Shown: piece by piece, positions 16,187 through 23,436 of the stretch
Layout of the letters: each line of letters opens with the position of its first letter
Numbering within the stretch: position 1 is the stretch's first letter
Assembly: GCA_018241685.1 (NCBI GenBank)
Contig: JAFEDJ010000067.1
Span: 62,001-126,000, forward strand
Direction of reading: 5' to 3'
Source: Pseudomonadota bacterium
GTDB taxonomy: Bacteria > Pseudomonadota > Gammaproteobacteria > Burkholderiales > Rhodocyclaceae
DNA length: 64,000 nt
The notes under the pieces: generated by a model
What the model was told of the DNA's origin: nothing
What the model saw: the letters and a program-made list of their open reading frames with translations, nothing else
Databases searched by the model: none
Translations under genes and position numbers: made by a program

Positions 16187-17443
16187 ATGAGCGCGCAATT
16201 CGACGACAAGGTTCTTTCCCGCCGTGGCTTTCTGAAGGCCGGCGCGACTATGGGAGGTATGGCAGCGATGGGGACGATGCTCCCGACGAGCGGTGCTTGG
16301 GCCGCGGGTTCCGACAAGCCGGAACTGGAAGAAGTGAAGATCGGGTTCATCCCGCTGACTGATTGTTCCTCGGTGGTGATGGCCTCCGTGATGGGCTTCG
16401 ACAAGAAGTACGGCATCAAGATCACGCCGAGCAAGGAAGCCTCCTGGGCCGGCGTGCGTGACAAGCTGGCCAACGGCGAGTTGCACGCCGCCCACGTGCT
16501 GTACGGCCTGGTGTATGGCCTGCACCTGGGTATCGGCGGCCCGAAGAAGGACATGGCGGTGCTGATGACCCTCAACAACAATGGCCAGGCGATCACCCTG
16601 TCCAACGCGCTGAAGGAAAAAGGCGCGGTGGATGGTGCCTCGCTGGCCAAGGTCGTCGCCAAGAAGGACAAGGAATACACCTTCGCCCAGACCTTCCCGA
16701 CCGGCACCCACGCCATGTGGCTGTACTACTGGCTGGCGGCCCACGGCATCGACCCCTTCAAGGACGTCAAGAACATTGTCGTGCCGCCCCCGCAGATGGT
16801 CGCCAACATGCGCGTCGGCAACATGGATGGCTACTGCGTCGGCGAGCCGTGGAACCAGCGTGCGATCGTGGACAAGATCGGCTTCACCGCGGTGACGACC
16901 CAGGACATCTGGACCGACCATCCGGAAAAGGTGCTGGGCGCCACGGCCGAGTTTGCCGCCAAGTACCCCAACACCGCCCGTGCAATGATCTGCGCGATCC
17001 TCGAAGCCTCCAAGTGGATCGATGCCAGCGCCGCCAACCGCGCCAAGACCGCTGAGACCGTGGCTGCCAAGAGCTACGTGAATACCGACGTGGATGTGAT
17101 CCGCAGCCGCATGATCGGCCAGTATGAAAACGGTCTCGGCAAGAGCTGGTCCGAAAAGAACTACATGAAGTTCTACAACGACGGCCTGGTGAACTTCCCC
17201 TATCTGTCCGACGGCATGTGGTTTCTCACCCAGCACCGCCGCTGGGGGCTGCTCAAGCAGGACGTGGATTACCTGGCGATCGCCAAGGCGATCAACAAGA
17301 CCGAGCTGTACAAGCAGGCCGCCGGCATCGTCGGCGTGCCGGTGCCGAAGTCCGACTTCCGAACCTCCAAGCTGATCGACGGCGTGGTGTGGGACGGCAA
17401 GGACCCGAAGAAGTACGCCGCCAGCTTCAAGATCCACGCCTGA
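16187..17443 (+). CDS. nrtA: Nitrate ABC transporter, substrate-binding protein
   Basis: A periplasmic nitrate (or nitrite/cyanate) binding protein, NrtA/NasF family, 418 residues. It has a Tat signal: SRRGFLK at residues 11-17, then a hydrophobic stretch ending at AWAAG. The mature part contains KIGFIPLTDCSSVVMA, the anion-pocket region found in NrtA/NasS proteins, and PPPQMVANMRVGNMDGYCVG with EPWNQ. ATG 16187 is preceded at 6 bases by AGGGG, better than the GTG at 16184. It is the first gene of a transport operon whose transcription is gated by the ANTAR leader. A NasS sensor would look similar but normally lacks a signal peptide, so transport is favoured. Confidence 0.9.
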   Translation: MSAQFDDKVLSRRGFLKAGATMGGMAAMGTMLPTSGAWAAGSDKPELEEVKIGFIPLTDCSSVVMASVMGFDKKYGIKITPSKEASWAGVRDKLANGELHAAHVLYGLVYGLHLGIGGPKKDMAVLMTLNNNGQAITLSNALKEKGAVDGASLAKVVAKKDKEYTFAQTFPTGTHAMWLYYWLAAHGIDPFKDVKNIVVPPPQMVANMRVGNMDGYCVGEPWNQRAIVDKIGFTAVTTQDIWTDHPEKVLGATAEFAAKYPNTARAMICAILEASKWIDASAANRAKTAETVAAKSYVNTDVDVIRSRMIGQYENGLGKSWSEKNYMKFYNDGLVNFPYLSDGMWFLTQHRRWGLLKQDVDYLAIAKAINKTELYKQAAGIVGVPVPKSDFRTSKLIDGVVWDGKDPKKYAASFKIHA

Positions 17444-17444
17444 C

Positions 17445-17514
17445 CTGTAGGGGCGGGTTCCCTCGCCCAGCACTGCCGATCCACATCCGCGGGCGAAGCC
17501 ATTCGCCCCTACAG
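17445..17514. repeat. Intergenic inverted repeat between nrtA and nrtB
   Basis: CTGTAGGGGCG (17445-17455) and CGCCCCTACAG (17504-17514) are perfect 11-bp inverted arms. A second nested pair of CGCCC/GGGCG elements lies inside. A related TGTAGGGGCGA...TCGCCCC element occurs at 55698-55739. It may be a dispersed palindromic repeat or an RNA stem that tunes expression between nrtA and the permease. Confidence 0.7.
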
Positions 17515-17530
17515 AACTCTGGAGACCCAG

Positions 17531-18469
17531 ATGAGCACTGCGACCCTTACTTCCGGCCTCGTGACTGTCGGGCCGGACACCGAAGCTGCTTCCGAAACGC
17601 GGGACGACATCATGGCCGCCAAGCAGGAGGCCCCTGTGGCTGCCGCGCCCCTTGCCCATGCCCCGGCTGCTGAACCGCGCACCTCTTTCGGCGAACACTG
17701 CTCCGCCTTCCTGCGTGCGGTGCTCCCGCCGCTGCTCGGCTTCGCCTTCATCATCGGCCTGTGGGCCCTGGTGGCGATGAAGTCGAGCGACTTTCCCGGC
17801 CCGGCAAAGACCCTCGATGCCGCCATCACGCTTTTTTCCGATCCCTTCTACCAGAACGGGCCGAATGACCAGGGTATCGGTTGGAACATCCTGTCGTCCC
17901 TCAAGCGGGTTGCCATCGGCTTCGGTGTGGCGGCCCTGGTGGGCATCCCGATGGGCTTCATCATTGGCCGCTTCGCCTTCATGAACAGCATGCTCGAGCC
18001 GATCATCAGCATCCTTCGCCCGGTCTCGCCGCTGGCCTGGCTGCCGATCGGCCTGATGGTCTTCAAGGCCGCCGACCCGGCCTCCACCTGGACCATCTTC
18101 ATCTGCTCCATCTGGCCGATGATCCTCAACACCGCCCAGGGCGTGCAGCGCGTGCCGCAGGATTACCTGAACGTGGCGCGGGTGCTGAACCTGTCCGAGT
18201 TCAAGATCATCACCAAGATCCTCTTCCCGTCCGTGCTGCCCTACATGCTGACCGGCATCCGCCTGTCCATCGGCACCGCCTGGCTGGTCATCGTGGCCGC
18301 CGAGATGCTCACCGGCGGCGTCGGTATCGGCTTCTGGGTGTGGGACGAGTGGAACAACCTCAAGGTCGAGCACATCATCATCGCCATCTTCGTGATCGGC
18401 ATCGTCGGTCTGCTGCTCGAACAATGCTTGCTGCTGATCGCCCGCCGCTTCAGCTACGGCAACAACTAA
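17531..18469 (+). CDS. nrtB: Nitrate ABC transporter permease
   Basis: An inner-membrane permease of the NrtB/NasE family, 312 residues. An N-terminal cytoplasmic Ala-rich extension (about 60 residues) precedes six hydrophobic segments, starting with LLGFAFIIGLWALVAM. The EAA-type loop that docks the ATPase is seen in YLNVARVLNLSEFKIITKIL followed by FPSVLPYMLTGIRLSIG. There is a GGAG ribosome-binding site 7-8 bases before the ATG. It lies between the binding protein and the ATPase in one operon. Confidence 0.9.
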   Translation: MSTATLTSGLVTVGPDTEAASETRDDIMAAKQEAPVAAAPLAHAPAAEPRTSFGEHCSAFLRAVLPPLLGFAFIIGLWALVAMKSSDFPGPAKTLDAAITLFSDPFYQNGPNDQGIGWNILSSLKRVAIGFGVAALVGIPMGFIIGRFAFMNSMLEPIISILRPVSPLAWLPIGLMVFKAADPASTWTIFICSIWPMILNTAQGVQRVPQDYLNVARVLNLSEFKIITKILFPSVLPYMLTGIRLSIGTAWLVIVAAEMLTGGVGIGFWVWDEWNNLKVEHIIIAIFVIGIVGLLLEQCLLLIARRFSYGNN

Positions 18470-18489
18470 CCGGCCCGAGGAGTCCTCAC

Positions 18490-19281
18490 ATGAACGCAAT
18501 CGTCAAGGTCGAAAACGTCGGCATGACTTTCGACACCAAGAAGGGCCGTTTCGTCGCGCTGCAGAACGTCAATCTGCAGATCCGCCAGGGCGAGGTGGTG
18601 TCCCTGATCGGCCACTCGGGCTGCGGCAAATCCACGCTGCTCAACCTGATTGCCGGCCTCACGCTGCCGAGCTCCGGCGCGATGATCTGCAACGGCCGCG
18701 AGATCGCCGGCCCTGGGCCGGAGCGGGCGGTCGTCTTCCAGAACCACTCTCTGCTGCCCTGGCTGACCTGCTTCGAGAACGTCCATCTGGCCGTCGAGCG
18801 CGTCTTCGGCGCCAAGGAGGGCAAGGACAAGCTCAAGGCGCGCACCAATGCCGCGCTGGAGATGGTGCATATGAGCCACGCGGCGCAGAAGATGCCCCAC
18901 GAGATCTCCGGCGGCATGAAGCAGCGCATCGGCATCGCCCGCGCCTTCGCGATGGAGCCCAAGATCCTGCTGATGGACGAGCCCTTTGGCGCCCTCGATG
19001 CGCTGACCCGCGCGTCCCTGCAGGACGAGCTGATCGGCGTGATGGAAAAGACCGGTGCCACCGTGGTGATGGTGACCCACGACGTGGATGAGGCGGTGCT
19101 GCTGTCCGACCGGGTGGTGATGATGACCAACGGCCCGGCGGCCACCATCGGCGAGATCCTCGAAGTGAAGCTGGCCAAGCCGCGGGACCGCCTGCAACTG
19201 GCCCACGATCCGCACTTCGCGGAATGCCGTGGGGCGATCCTAGAGTTCCTGTATCAGAAGCAGATGAAGAAGGCGGCCTGA
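18490..19281 (+). CDS. nrtD: Nitrate ABC transporter ATPase
   Basis: A cytoplasmic ATP-hydrolysing subunit, 263 residues, NrtD/NasD type: it lacks the C-terminal NrtA-like domain of cyanobacterial NrtC. Walker A is GHSGCGKST (about 42-50), the Q loop VVFQNHSLLPWLT, the signature SGGMKQR, Walker B ILLMDEPFGALDA and the switch His in VMVTHDVDEA. Start at ATG 18490 with GAGGAG about 8 bases upstream. It closes the operon and is followed by a 32-bp palindromic terminator. Confidence 0.9.
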   Translation: MNAIVKVENVGMTFDTKKGRFVALQNVNLQIRQGEVVSLIGHSGCGKSTLLNLIAGLTLPSSGAMICNGREIAGPGPERAVVFQNHSLLPWLTCFENVHLAVERVFGAKEGKDKLKARTNAALEMVHMSHAAQKMPHEISGGMKQRIGIARAFAMEPKILLMDEPFGALDALTRASLQDELIGVMEKTGATVVMVTHDVDEAVLLSDRVVMMTNGPAATIGEILEVKLAKPRDRLQLAHDPHFAECRGAILEFLYQKQMKKAA

Positions 19282-19302
19282 ACGGCAATCTGACGCTGAA
19301 GC

Positions 19303-19334
19303 AAAGAGGCCCGGGCATATGCCCGGGCCTCTTT
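19303..19334 (+). terminator. Terminator after the nitrate operon
   Basis: AAAGAGGCCCGGGCAT (19303-19318) and ATGCCCGGGCCTCTTT (19319-19334) form a perfect 16-bp inverted repeat with A-runs on the left and T-runs on the right. It can therefore act on both strands. Confidence 0.8.
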
Positions 19335-19453
19335 GCTTTCGATGCCGGGTTGTGCGACCCGTGGCGGATTCACTCACCCGTGGGCGTCGAGCAAACGGCC
19401 TGGGGGCGCGTGAACCCGCCCCAACAGGGCGTAGTGCTCCGGCCGTCTGAGGC

Positions 19454-20272
19454 TTACTTCAGCGCGAAGCCCCGCGTGTTGAGGGCTTCCACCAGGCGGT
19501 CGCGGCCGGATAGGGAGCCTGCGTCGCGGACGCGCTTGGTCGAATGGTTGGACCAGGTGCCGCGCACCTTCATGCCCTGGCTGGTGTAGAAGGCGCTCAT
19601 CGCGCTGTCGTAGTACTCCAGGCCGGCCTGCTGGGCGGGCAGGGAATAGGTTTCCTGATGCAGCACCACGGACTGCAGCGGGCGCGGCTTGACCGAGGCA
19701 GGCTGCTGCGGGTCGGGCGTGCCGACGCACAGGCCGAACATCGCGACGACCTTCGACGGCAGCTGCAGTTCGGCCGCCACGTCTTCCGGGCGGTTGCGCA
19801 TCGCGCCGATATACACGGTGCCGAGGCCGAGGGATTCGGCGGCGGTGACGGCGTTCTGGGCCGCCAGCGCGGCGTCGATGACGCCCACTTCGAACATCTC
19901 CAGGTAGTCCAGCGCGGCCGGCGTTTCGCCGAGCTTCTGCGCGACCGCCTCCAGGCGGGCCAGGTCGGCCAGCCACACCAGCAGCAGCGGGGCCTGGCGG
20001 ATGTGTTCCTGGTCGCCGGCGAATTCGGCCAGACGGGCCTTGCGGGCCGGATCGCGGACCGCCACGACGCTCCATGCATGCAGGTTGGAAGAACTCGCGG
20101 CAGATTGGGCGGCGGCGATGATCGCGGCGAGGGTGTCGTCGCTGACCGGGTCGGGCAGGTAGGCGCGCACCGAGCGATGGGCCAGCAGGTGATCGATGAT
20201 CGGGGAACCGGCGGACGGTACGGCGACGTCGTTGCTGCCGTAACGGGCCTGGTAGAGGGATGCGGTGCTCAT
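19454..20272 (-). CDS. NfsA-type oxygen-insensitive nitroreductase
   Basis: An FMN flavoprotein of the NfsA/FRP group, 272 residues, predicted to reduce nitroaromatics, quinones or flavins with NAD(P)H. Typical motifs are LLAHRSVRAYLPDPV (phosphate/FMN site), AAQSAASSSNLHAWSVVAV (FMN binding) and AAESLGLGTVYIGAMRN. The C-terminal NHSTKR...GRDRLVEAL region is a family feature. The start MSTASLYQ at 20272 is chosen; the earlier in-frame sequence is low-complexity. It stands alone and converges on the nitrate operon, from which a terminator separates it. Confidence 0.9.
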   Translation of the reverse strand: MSTASLYQARYGSNDVAVPSAGSPIIDHLLAHRSVRAYLPDPVSDDTLAAIIAAAQSAASSSNLHAWSVVAVRDPARKARLAEFAGDQEHIRQAPLLLVWLADLARLEAVAQKLGETPAALDYLEMFEVGVIDAALAAQNAVTAAESLGLGTVYIGAMRNRPEDVAAELQLPSKVVAMFGLCVGTPDPQQPASVKPRPLQSVVLHQETYSLPAQQAGLEYYDSAMSAFYTSQGMKVRGTWSNHSTKRVRDAGSLSGRDRLVEALNTRGFALK

Positions 20273-20379
20273 GGGATTCCTGGCTGTGGTGAAGGCGGGC
20301 GGTGGGGCGCCTGGCCCCGTCGCCGGGAACCCCGATTTTACCGCCAACGGACCGGCCCGGTCCGCCGGCGGTGGCGGGC

Positions 20380-20976
20380 TTATTCCGCGCTGTTGCTGCG
20401 GCGACGGCTGCGCGGCGCGACGGCGGTCTCGCCGTTGGTGGCTTCGCTGTCGTCCGGTTCGTCGCTGCTCAGGGCGTCCGACACCTGGCGGACCTGCTCT
20501 TCCACCAGATCGGCGCCGCGGGCGGCGGCATCGGCCAGCTCGTTGAAGCCGGCTTCGGCCTGGCGCAGGGCTTTCTTCACGTGGCCGATGGCGGCTTCGC
20601 CGTTGGCGTCGGCACTGCGGGCGGCGTGTTCGAGCTGGCGATTGACAGCCTGGTCGAAGACGGCGACCTGGTCGCGGGCCAGTTGCAGGATGGACTGGTG
20701 CGCATCGCCGATGATCTCGAAGTATTCACGGACCAGATTGGCCGAGTCGGCGCGCCAGTCGGACAGGCGCTCGACAGGCAGTGCGTCGAGCTTGATTTCG
20801 CTGCGGGAGGCCAGCTCTTCCAGGTGTCCGCGGCCTTCCTCGAACAGTTGGCGGCCGTTGCGCAGGGCGAGGTCGGCGAGTTTCTCGGTGGCCTCGACCC
20901 ATGCACGCGATGCTGCGTGCAGGTTGTCGAGGGTGGCGATACGGGTCTGCTGGATGTCGGACGGGGACAGGTACAT
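20380..20976 (-). CDS. phaP: Phasin-family protein
   Basis: A PHA-granule-associated protein of 198 residues. It is almost wholly helical with the phasin pattern: ATLDNLHAASRAWVEATEKLA, a long amphipathic core (VREYFEIIGDAHQSILQLARDQVAVFDQ) and a charged, disordered tail ending RSRRRSNSAE. It is predicted to coat polyhydroxybutyrate granules and suggests the organism stores PHA. It sits 84 bp downstream of the NifX-like gene on the same strand; no clear sigma-54 site precedes it, so whether it belongs to that transcript is open. Confidence 0.85.
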   Translation of the reverse strand: MYLSPSDIQQTRIATLDNLHAASRAWVEATEKLADLALRNGRQLFEEGRGHLEELASRSEIKLDALPVERLSDWRADSANLVREYFEIIGDAHQSILQLARDQVAVFDQAVNRQLEHAARSADANGEAAIGHVKKALRQAEAGFNELADAAARGADLVEEQVRQVSDALSSDEPDDSEATNGETAVAPRSRRRSNSAE

Positions 20977-21060
20977 GGCATTCTCCTGGGATGGTGGGCC
21001 GTCTCAGGCTACGGCCCGGGAATTGCAGGCACGTGACAGACCCACCGTCGCCGTGGGAGT

Positions 21061-21444
21061 TCAATGCCGGGAGAATAGGTCGCGGATCTTGCAGAGCGTG
21101 GTGGTGATGTCGAAACGCGGGTCGGGCAGTGCTTCACCGGCCAGGATGCGGGCCAGTGCCGTGTCGGGTTGTTGTTCGCCGGTCAGCAGCACCTCGGCGC
21201 CGCGCTTGGCCATGTGGCGCACGAAGCCGTCGCCGGCGCTGGCAGCGATGACCACCTCGATGCCGTCGAGCGGATGCGGACCGTCGTCCTCGAAGTGGTG
21301 CAGGACCTGCTCGCGGGCCAGCACGATGGCGTTCGGAGCGGGCAGCGGCGAGCCCGGGATGCAGTCGTAGACCAGCCAGTTGCGAGCCTGGCCGGCATGG
21401 CCGGCGACGTGGCGCTCGCCGGTGACGGGAATGGCAATCTTCAT
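21061..21444 (-). CDS. NifX/NafY-like dinitrogenase iron-molybdenum cofactor family protein
   Basis: A 127-residue single-domain protein of the NifB/NifX/NafY cofactor-binding family. It has MKIAIPVTGERHVAGHAGQA at the N-terminus, a central GIEVVIAASAGDGFVRHMAKRG and a glycine-containing turn GAEVLLTGE. Members bind FeMo-cofactor or its precursor NifB-co. It follows the NifZ-like gene by 14 bp, and the pair lies behind a near-consensus sigma-54 promoter, supporting expression with nitrogenase. Similar domains also occur in proteins with no nitrogenase role, so the exact function is inferred. Confidence 0.82.
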   Translation of the reverse strand: MKIAIPVTGERHVAGHAGQARNWLVYDCIPGSPLPAPNAIVLAREQVLHHFEDDGPHPLDGIEVVIAASAGDGFVRHMAKRGAEVLLTGEQQPDTALARILAGEALPDPRFDITTTLCKIRDLFSRH

Positions 21445-21458
21445 CGGCAGGGCTCCGC

Positions 21459-21743
21459 TCAGTGGGGGGCGCGCAGCTCGGCCGCCTCGGCCTCGTCCTG
21501 GGTCAGCTCCTCGGGCAGGCAGCCGATCGGCAGGCCGAGGTCCTGGCCTTCGCCTTCGAAACGCACCAGGTAGATCTCCTCGCTGGGCATGGCTTCCACG
21601 TGGCCGAACTGGACCACCACGCCGCGGGTGCCGGCGGCGGCGATCAGCGCGCCTTCTTCATAGCCGGGCAGGCCGCCGTCGTTGAACAGGTCTTCGCGGC
21701 AGAACACCACGTCTCCGAGCTGGTATTGGACGATGTCTTCCAT
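21459..21743 (-). CDS. nifZ: NifZ-family protein
   Basis: A short 94-residue protein with the NifZ pattern: YQLGDVVF at the N-terminus, NDGGLPGYEEGALI, a small-residue turn GTRGVVVQFG, then EIYLVRFE and CLPEELT. NifZ assists maturation of the P-cluster of the MoFe protein. The length is at the short end of the family. The transcript begins at a sigma-54 promoter about 37-53 bp upstream that diverges from the hemerythrin gene. The call rests on motif spacing rather than strong identity. Confidence 0.78.
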   Translation of the reverse strand: MEDIVQYQLGDVVFCREDLFNDGGLPGYEEGALIAAAGTRGVVVQFGHVEAMPSEEIYLVRFEGEGQDLGLPIGCLPEELTQDEAEAAELRAPH

Positions 21744-21780
21744 GGATCTTCTCCGGTTTCAGGTGGTGATGCGGTAGCTC

Positions 21781-21796
21781 AGCAAGTTCGGTGCCA
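21781..21796 (-). promoter_or_regulatory. Sigma-54 promoter for the nifZ-like/nifX-like genes
   Basis: On the minus strand TGGCACCGAACTTGCT matches TGGCAC-N5-TTGC perfectly at -24 and -12. It is located about 40 bp before the NifZ-like start. No TGT-N10-ACA element was found in the ~190 bp upstream, so the activator (NifA or NtrC) is not settled. Confidence 0.85.
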
Positions 21797-21800
21797 CGCC

Positions 21801-21816
21801 CGGCACGCTTTTCGCT
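21801..21816 (+). promoter_or_regulatory. Sigma-54 promoter for bacteriohemerythrin
   Basis: CGGCACGCTTTTCGCT has GG (21802-03) and GC (21814-15) exactly 10 bases apart and matches TGGCACG-N4-TTGC except for two bases. It lies back-to-back with the minus-strand sigma-54 promoter, only about 5 bp away. Confidence 0.7.
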
Positions 21817-21863
21817 GACGCACCGGGAGCGCCGGCTGGCGGCGCATCTACGTGGAGAATGCG

Positions 21864-22250
21864 ATGGAATGGTCCGACGAGCGCCACCTGCTTGGCCTGG
21901 CGGAAATGGATGACACCCACCGGGAGTTCGTGGCGCTGGTGAATGCGGCCGGGGCGGCCACTGGCGCGGCCTTCATGGAGGCTTTTGCGGCGCTGTGCGC
22001 GCACACCGAGACGCACTTCGCCAACGAGGAGACGTGGATGCGCGACAGCGCCTTTCCGGCCGAAGGCGAGCACGCCGGCGAGCACCGCCGCGTGCTCGGC
22101 GACCTGCGGCGCTTCCGCGAGCGGGTCGAAAAGGGCTCGACGATGATGGCCAAGGCCTACATCCGCGAGCAGGTGCCAGGCTGGTTCGATCTGCATGCAG
22201 CGACGATGGATGCGGCGCTGGCGGCGCACCTGAAGGCTCGCGTCGTTTGA
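21864..22250 (+). CDS. Bacteriohemerythrin
   Basis: A non-heme di-iron O2-binding protein of 128 residues. The expected iron ligands are visible: DDTHREF, HTETHFANEE, HAGEHRR and a final HAATMD (HxxxxD). ATG 21864 is preceded at 6 bases by GGAG; the GTG at 21852 would lie on that ribosome-binding site. It is single-domain and soluble, so it is a carrier or buffer rather than a chemoreceptor. The sigma-54 promoter shared with NifZ/NifX-like genes suggests it delivers or scavenges O2 to protect nitrogenase, which is inference from context. Confidence 0.9.
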   Translation: MEWSDERHLLGLAEMDDTHREFVALVNAAGAATGAAFMEAFAALCAHTETHFANEETWMRDSAFPAEGEHAGEHRRVLGDLRRFRERVEKGSTMMAKAYIREQVPGWFDLHAATMDAALAAHLKARVV

Positions 22251-22258
22251 TGATGGAG

Positions 22259-22282
22259 ACCGGCCCGCGCAGGCGGGCCGGT
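22259..22282. terminator. Bidirectional hairpin between convergent genes
   Basis: ACCGGCCCGC, loop GCAG, GCGGGCCGGT is a perfect 10-bp stem located between the convergent hemerythrin gene and the 22293-22736 gene. There is no T-run, so termination efficiency is uncertain. Confidence 0.55.
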
Positions 22283-22292
22283 GGGCGGGGAT

Positions 22293-22736
22293 TCAGCCGC
22301 CGAGGACGGCCTCGTAGGCCTTGCGCAGCAGTTCCAGCTCGATCTGCGCGCAGCCGCGGGCTTCGGTAATCGCCACGAAGCGTCCGCCGGCGCCGGCAAT
22401 CGTCTCGAAAGGCGGATCCATGGCGGTGAACATGGCCAAGTGGACCTCGACGCAGGCATCGCCGACATCCACGCACTGGCGGAATTCCGGTTCGATCTTG
22501 AGGCCGCCGGAGGGCAGGCCGAGGCGCCGCTCGGCTTCCGCCAGATGGACCGACGGCAGCGTGACGACCGGTGATTCGGGAATTTCCTCGTCCGGGCACA
22601 GGCTGGCTGCGGCCGGGAAGGGGGTGAAGCCGCACATGCCGTGCTCGAAGCGCACGAAGCGCAGCCGCGCGCTGGTGGGGTGCTTGTGGGCGAAGATCAG
22701 GCGGGCGCCGCCAAAGGTATCGGGGGCGTCACTCAT
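22293..22736 (-). CDS. Conserved hypothetical protein in nif-accessory cluster
   Basis: A 147-residue soluble protein that I do not recognise. It has LIFAHKHPTSARLRFVRFEH near the N-terminus, a mixed alpha/beta composition, three Cys scattered over the length (MCGFTP, QCVDVGD, GCAQIE) without a CxxC motif, and no signal or membrane segment. It lies on the same strand and 75 bp downstream of nifF, separated by a hairpin that may be only a partial terminator. It is probably read with nifF, so a role in nitrogenase electron supply or maturation is possible but unproven. Confidence 0.7.
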   Translation of the reverse strand: MSDAPDTFGGARLIFAHKHPTSARLRFVRFEHGMCGFTPFPAAASLCPDEEIPESPVVTLPSVHLAEAERRLGLPSGGLKIEPEFRQCVDVGDACVEVHLAMFTAMDPPFETIAGAGGRFVAITEARGCAQIELELLRKAYEAVLGG

Positions 22737-22768
22737 GGACGCCCCCGACCTGTGACATGCCTGACACC

Positions 22769-22805
22769 CGCCCGCTGTTTGTCGTGTTTACGACAGAGGC
22801 GGGCG
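22769..22805 (-). terminator. Hairpin downstream of nifF
   Basis: CGCCCGC (22769-22775) pairs with GCGGGCG (22799-22805), and inside it TGTCGT (22780-22785) pairs with ACGACA (22790-22795). It lies just after the nifF stop codon on the minus strand with no long U-run, so it may be an attenuator or mRNA-end stabiliser. Confidence 0.5.
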
Positions 22806-22811
22806 CGGCCA

Positions 22812-23321
22812 TCAGCCAAGCAGTTCCGACTTGATCTGGTCCAGCCAGGTGTCGACGCGCTCTTCCGTCTGTTCCTTCTGGTTGTCGTTGTCGAGAGCCA
22901 GGCCGACGAATTCGCCGTCCACGATGGACTTGGACTTGGAGAATTCGTAGTCGTCGGTGGGCCAGCTGCCGATGATCGTGGCGCCCTGGGCCTTGGCGGC
23001 GTCGTACAGCAGGATCATCGCGTCGCAGAACTCGTGGCCGTAGGCGTCCTGGTCGCCGAAGCCGAAGATGGCGACGGTTTTGCCCGACAGATCAACGCCC
23101 TTGAAGGTCGGGAAGAACTCTTTCCAGGAGTCCACCAGCTCGCCGTCGCCGAGGGTCGGGGTCGCCAGGATGAGGGAGCTGAACTTGGCAACATCGTCGG
23201 CCGTGGCCTTGGACACGTTGAACAGCTCGACCACATCTTCGCCGAGCTTTTTCACGATGGACTTGGCCACCTTGCGGGTGTTGCCCGTCTCGCTACCGTA
23301 AAAAAGACCGATCTTGCTCAT
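22812..23321 (-). CDS. nifF: Flavodoxin, nitrogenase electron donor type
   Basis: A 169-residue long-chain flavodoxin carrying low-potential electrons on FMN. The phosphate loop GSETGNTRKVA is near residues 10-20. The first FMN-stacking region is ATPTLGDGEL and the second IFGFGDQDAYGHEF. The ~20-residue insertion of long-chain forms is present (GSWPTDDYEFSKSKS). The assignment to NifF rather than a housekeeping flavodoxin rests on similarity of style and on a consensus sigma-54 promoter about 50 bp upstream, within a nif-accessory neighbourhood. Confidence 0.88.
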   Translation of the reverse strand: MSKIGLFYGSETGNTRKVAKSIVKKLGEDVVELFNVSKATADDVAKFSSLILATPTLGDGELVDSWKEFFPTFKGVDLSGKTVAIFGFGDQDAYGHEFCDAMILLYDAAKAQGATIIGSWPTDDYEFSKSKSIVDGEFVGLALDNDNQKEQTEERVDTWLDQIKSELLG

Positions 23322-23370
23322 GAGGGATTCTCCTAGGACAGTTTGGGTTTGGTTGGTGCTGACTCGTCCT

Positions 23371-23387
23371 TTGCAAGAGACGGGCCA
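23371..23387 (-). promoter_or_regulatory. Sigma-54 promoter for nifF
   Basis: On the minus strand TGGCCCGTCTCTTGCAA has GG and GC exactly 10 bases apart and matches TGGCAC-N5-TTGC except for one base. It is about 50 bp before the nifF ATG. I found no TGT-N10-ACA element in the following ~170 bp. Confidence 0.78.
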
Positions 23388-23436
23388 GCTCCGGAACCCG
23401 GTGTCGCTGGGAGAATCCCCGGAACGGAGGAAGGGG

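Noticed and set aside
16085..18499. 804-codon minus-strand open frame
   Set aside because: Antisense to nrtA-nrtB and running through the ANTAR leader and promoter; composition is shadow-like.
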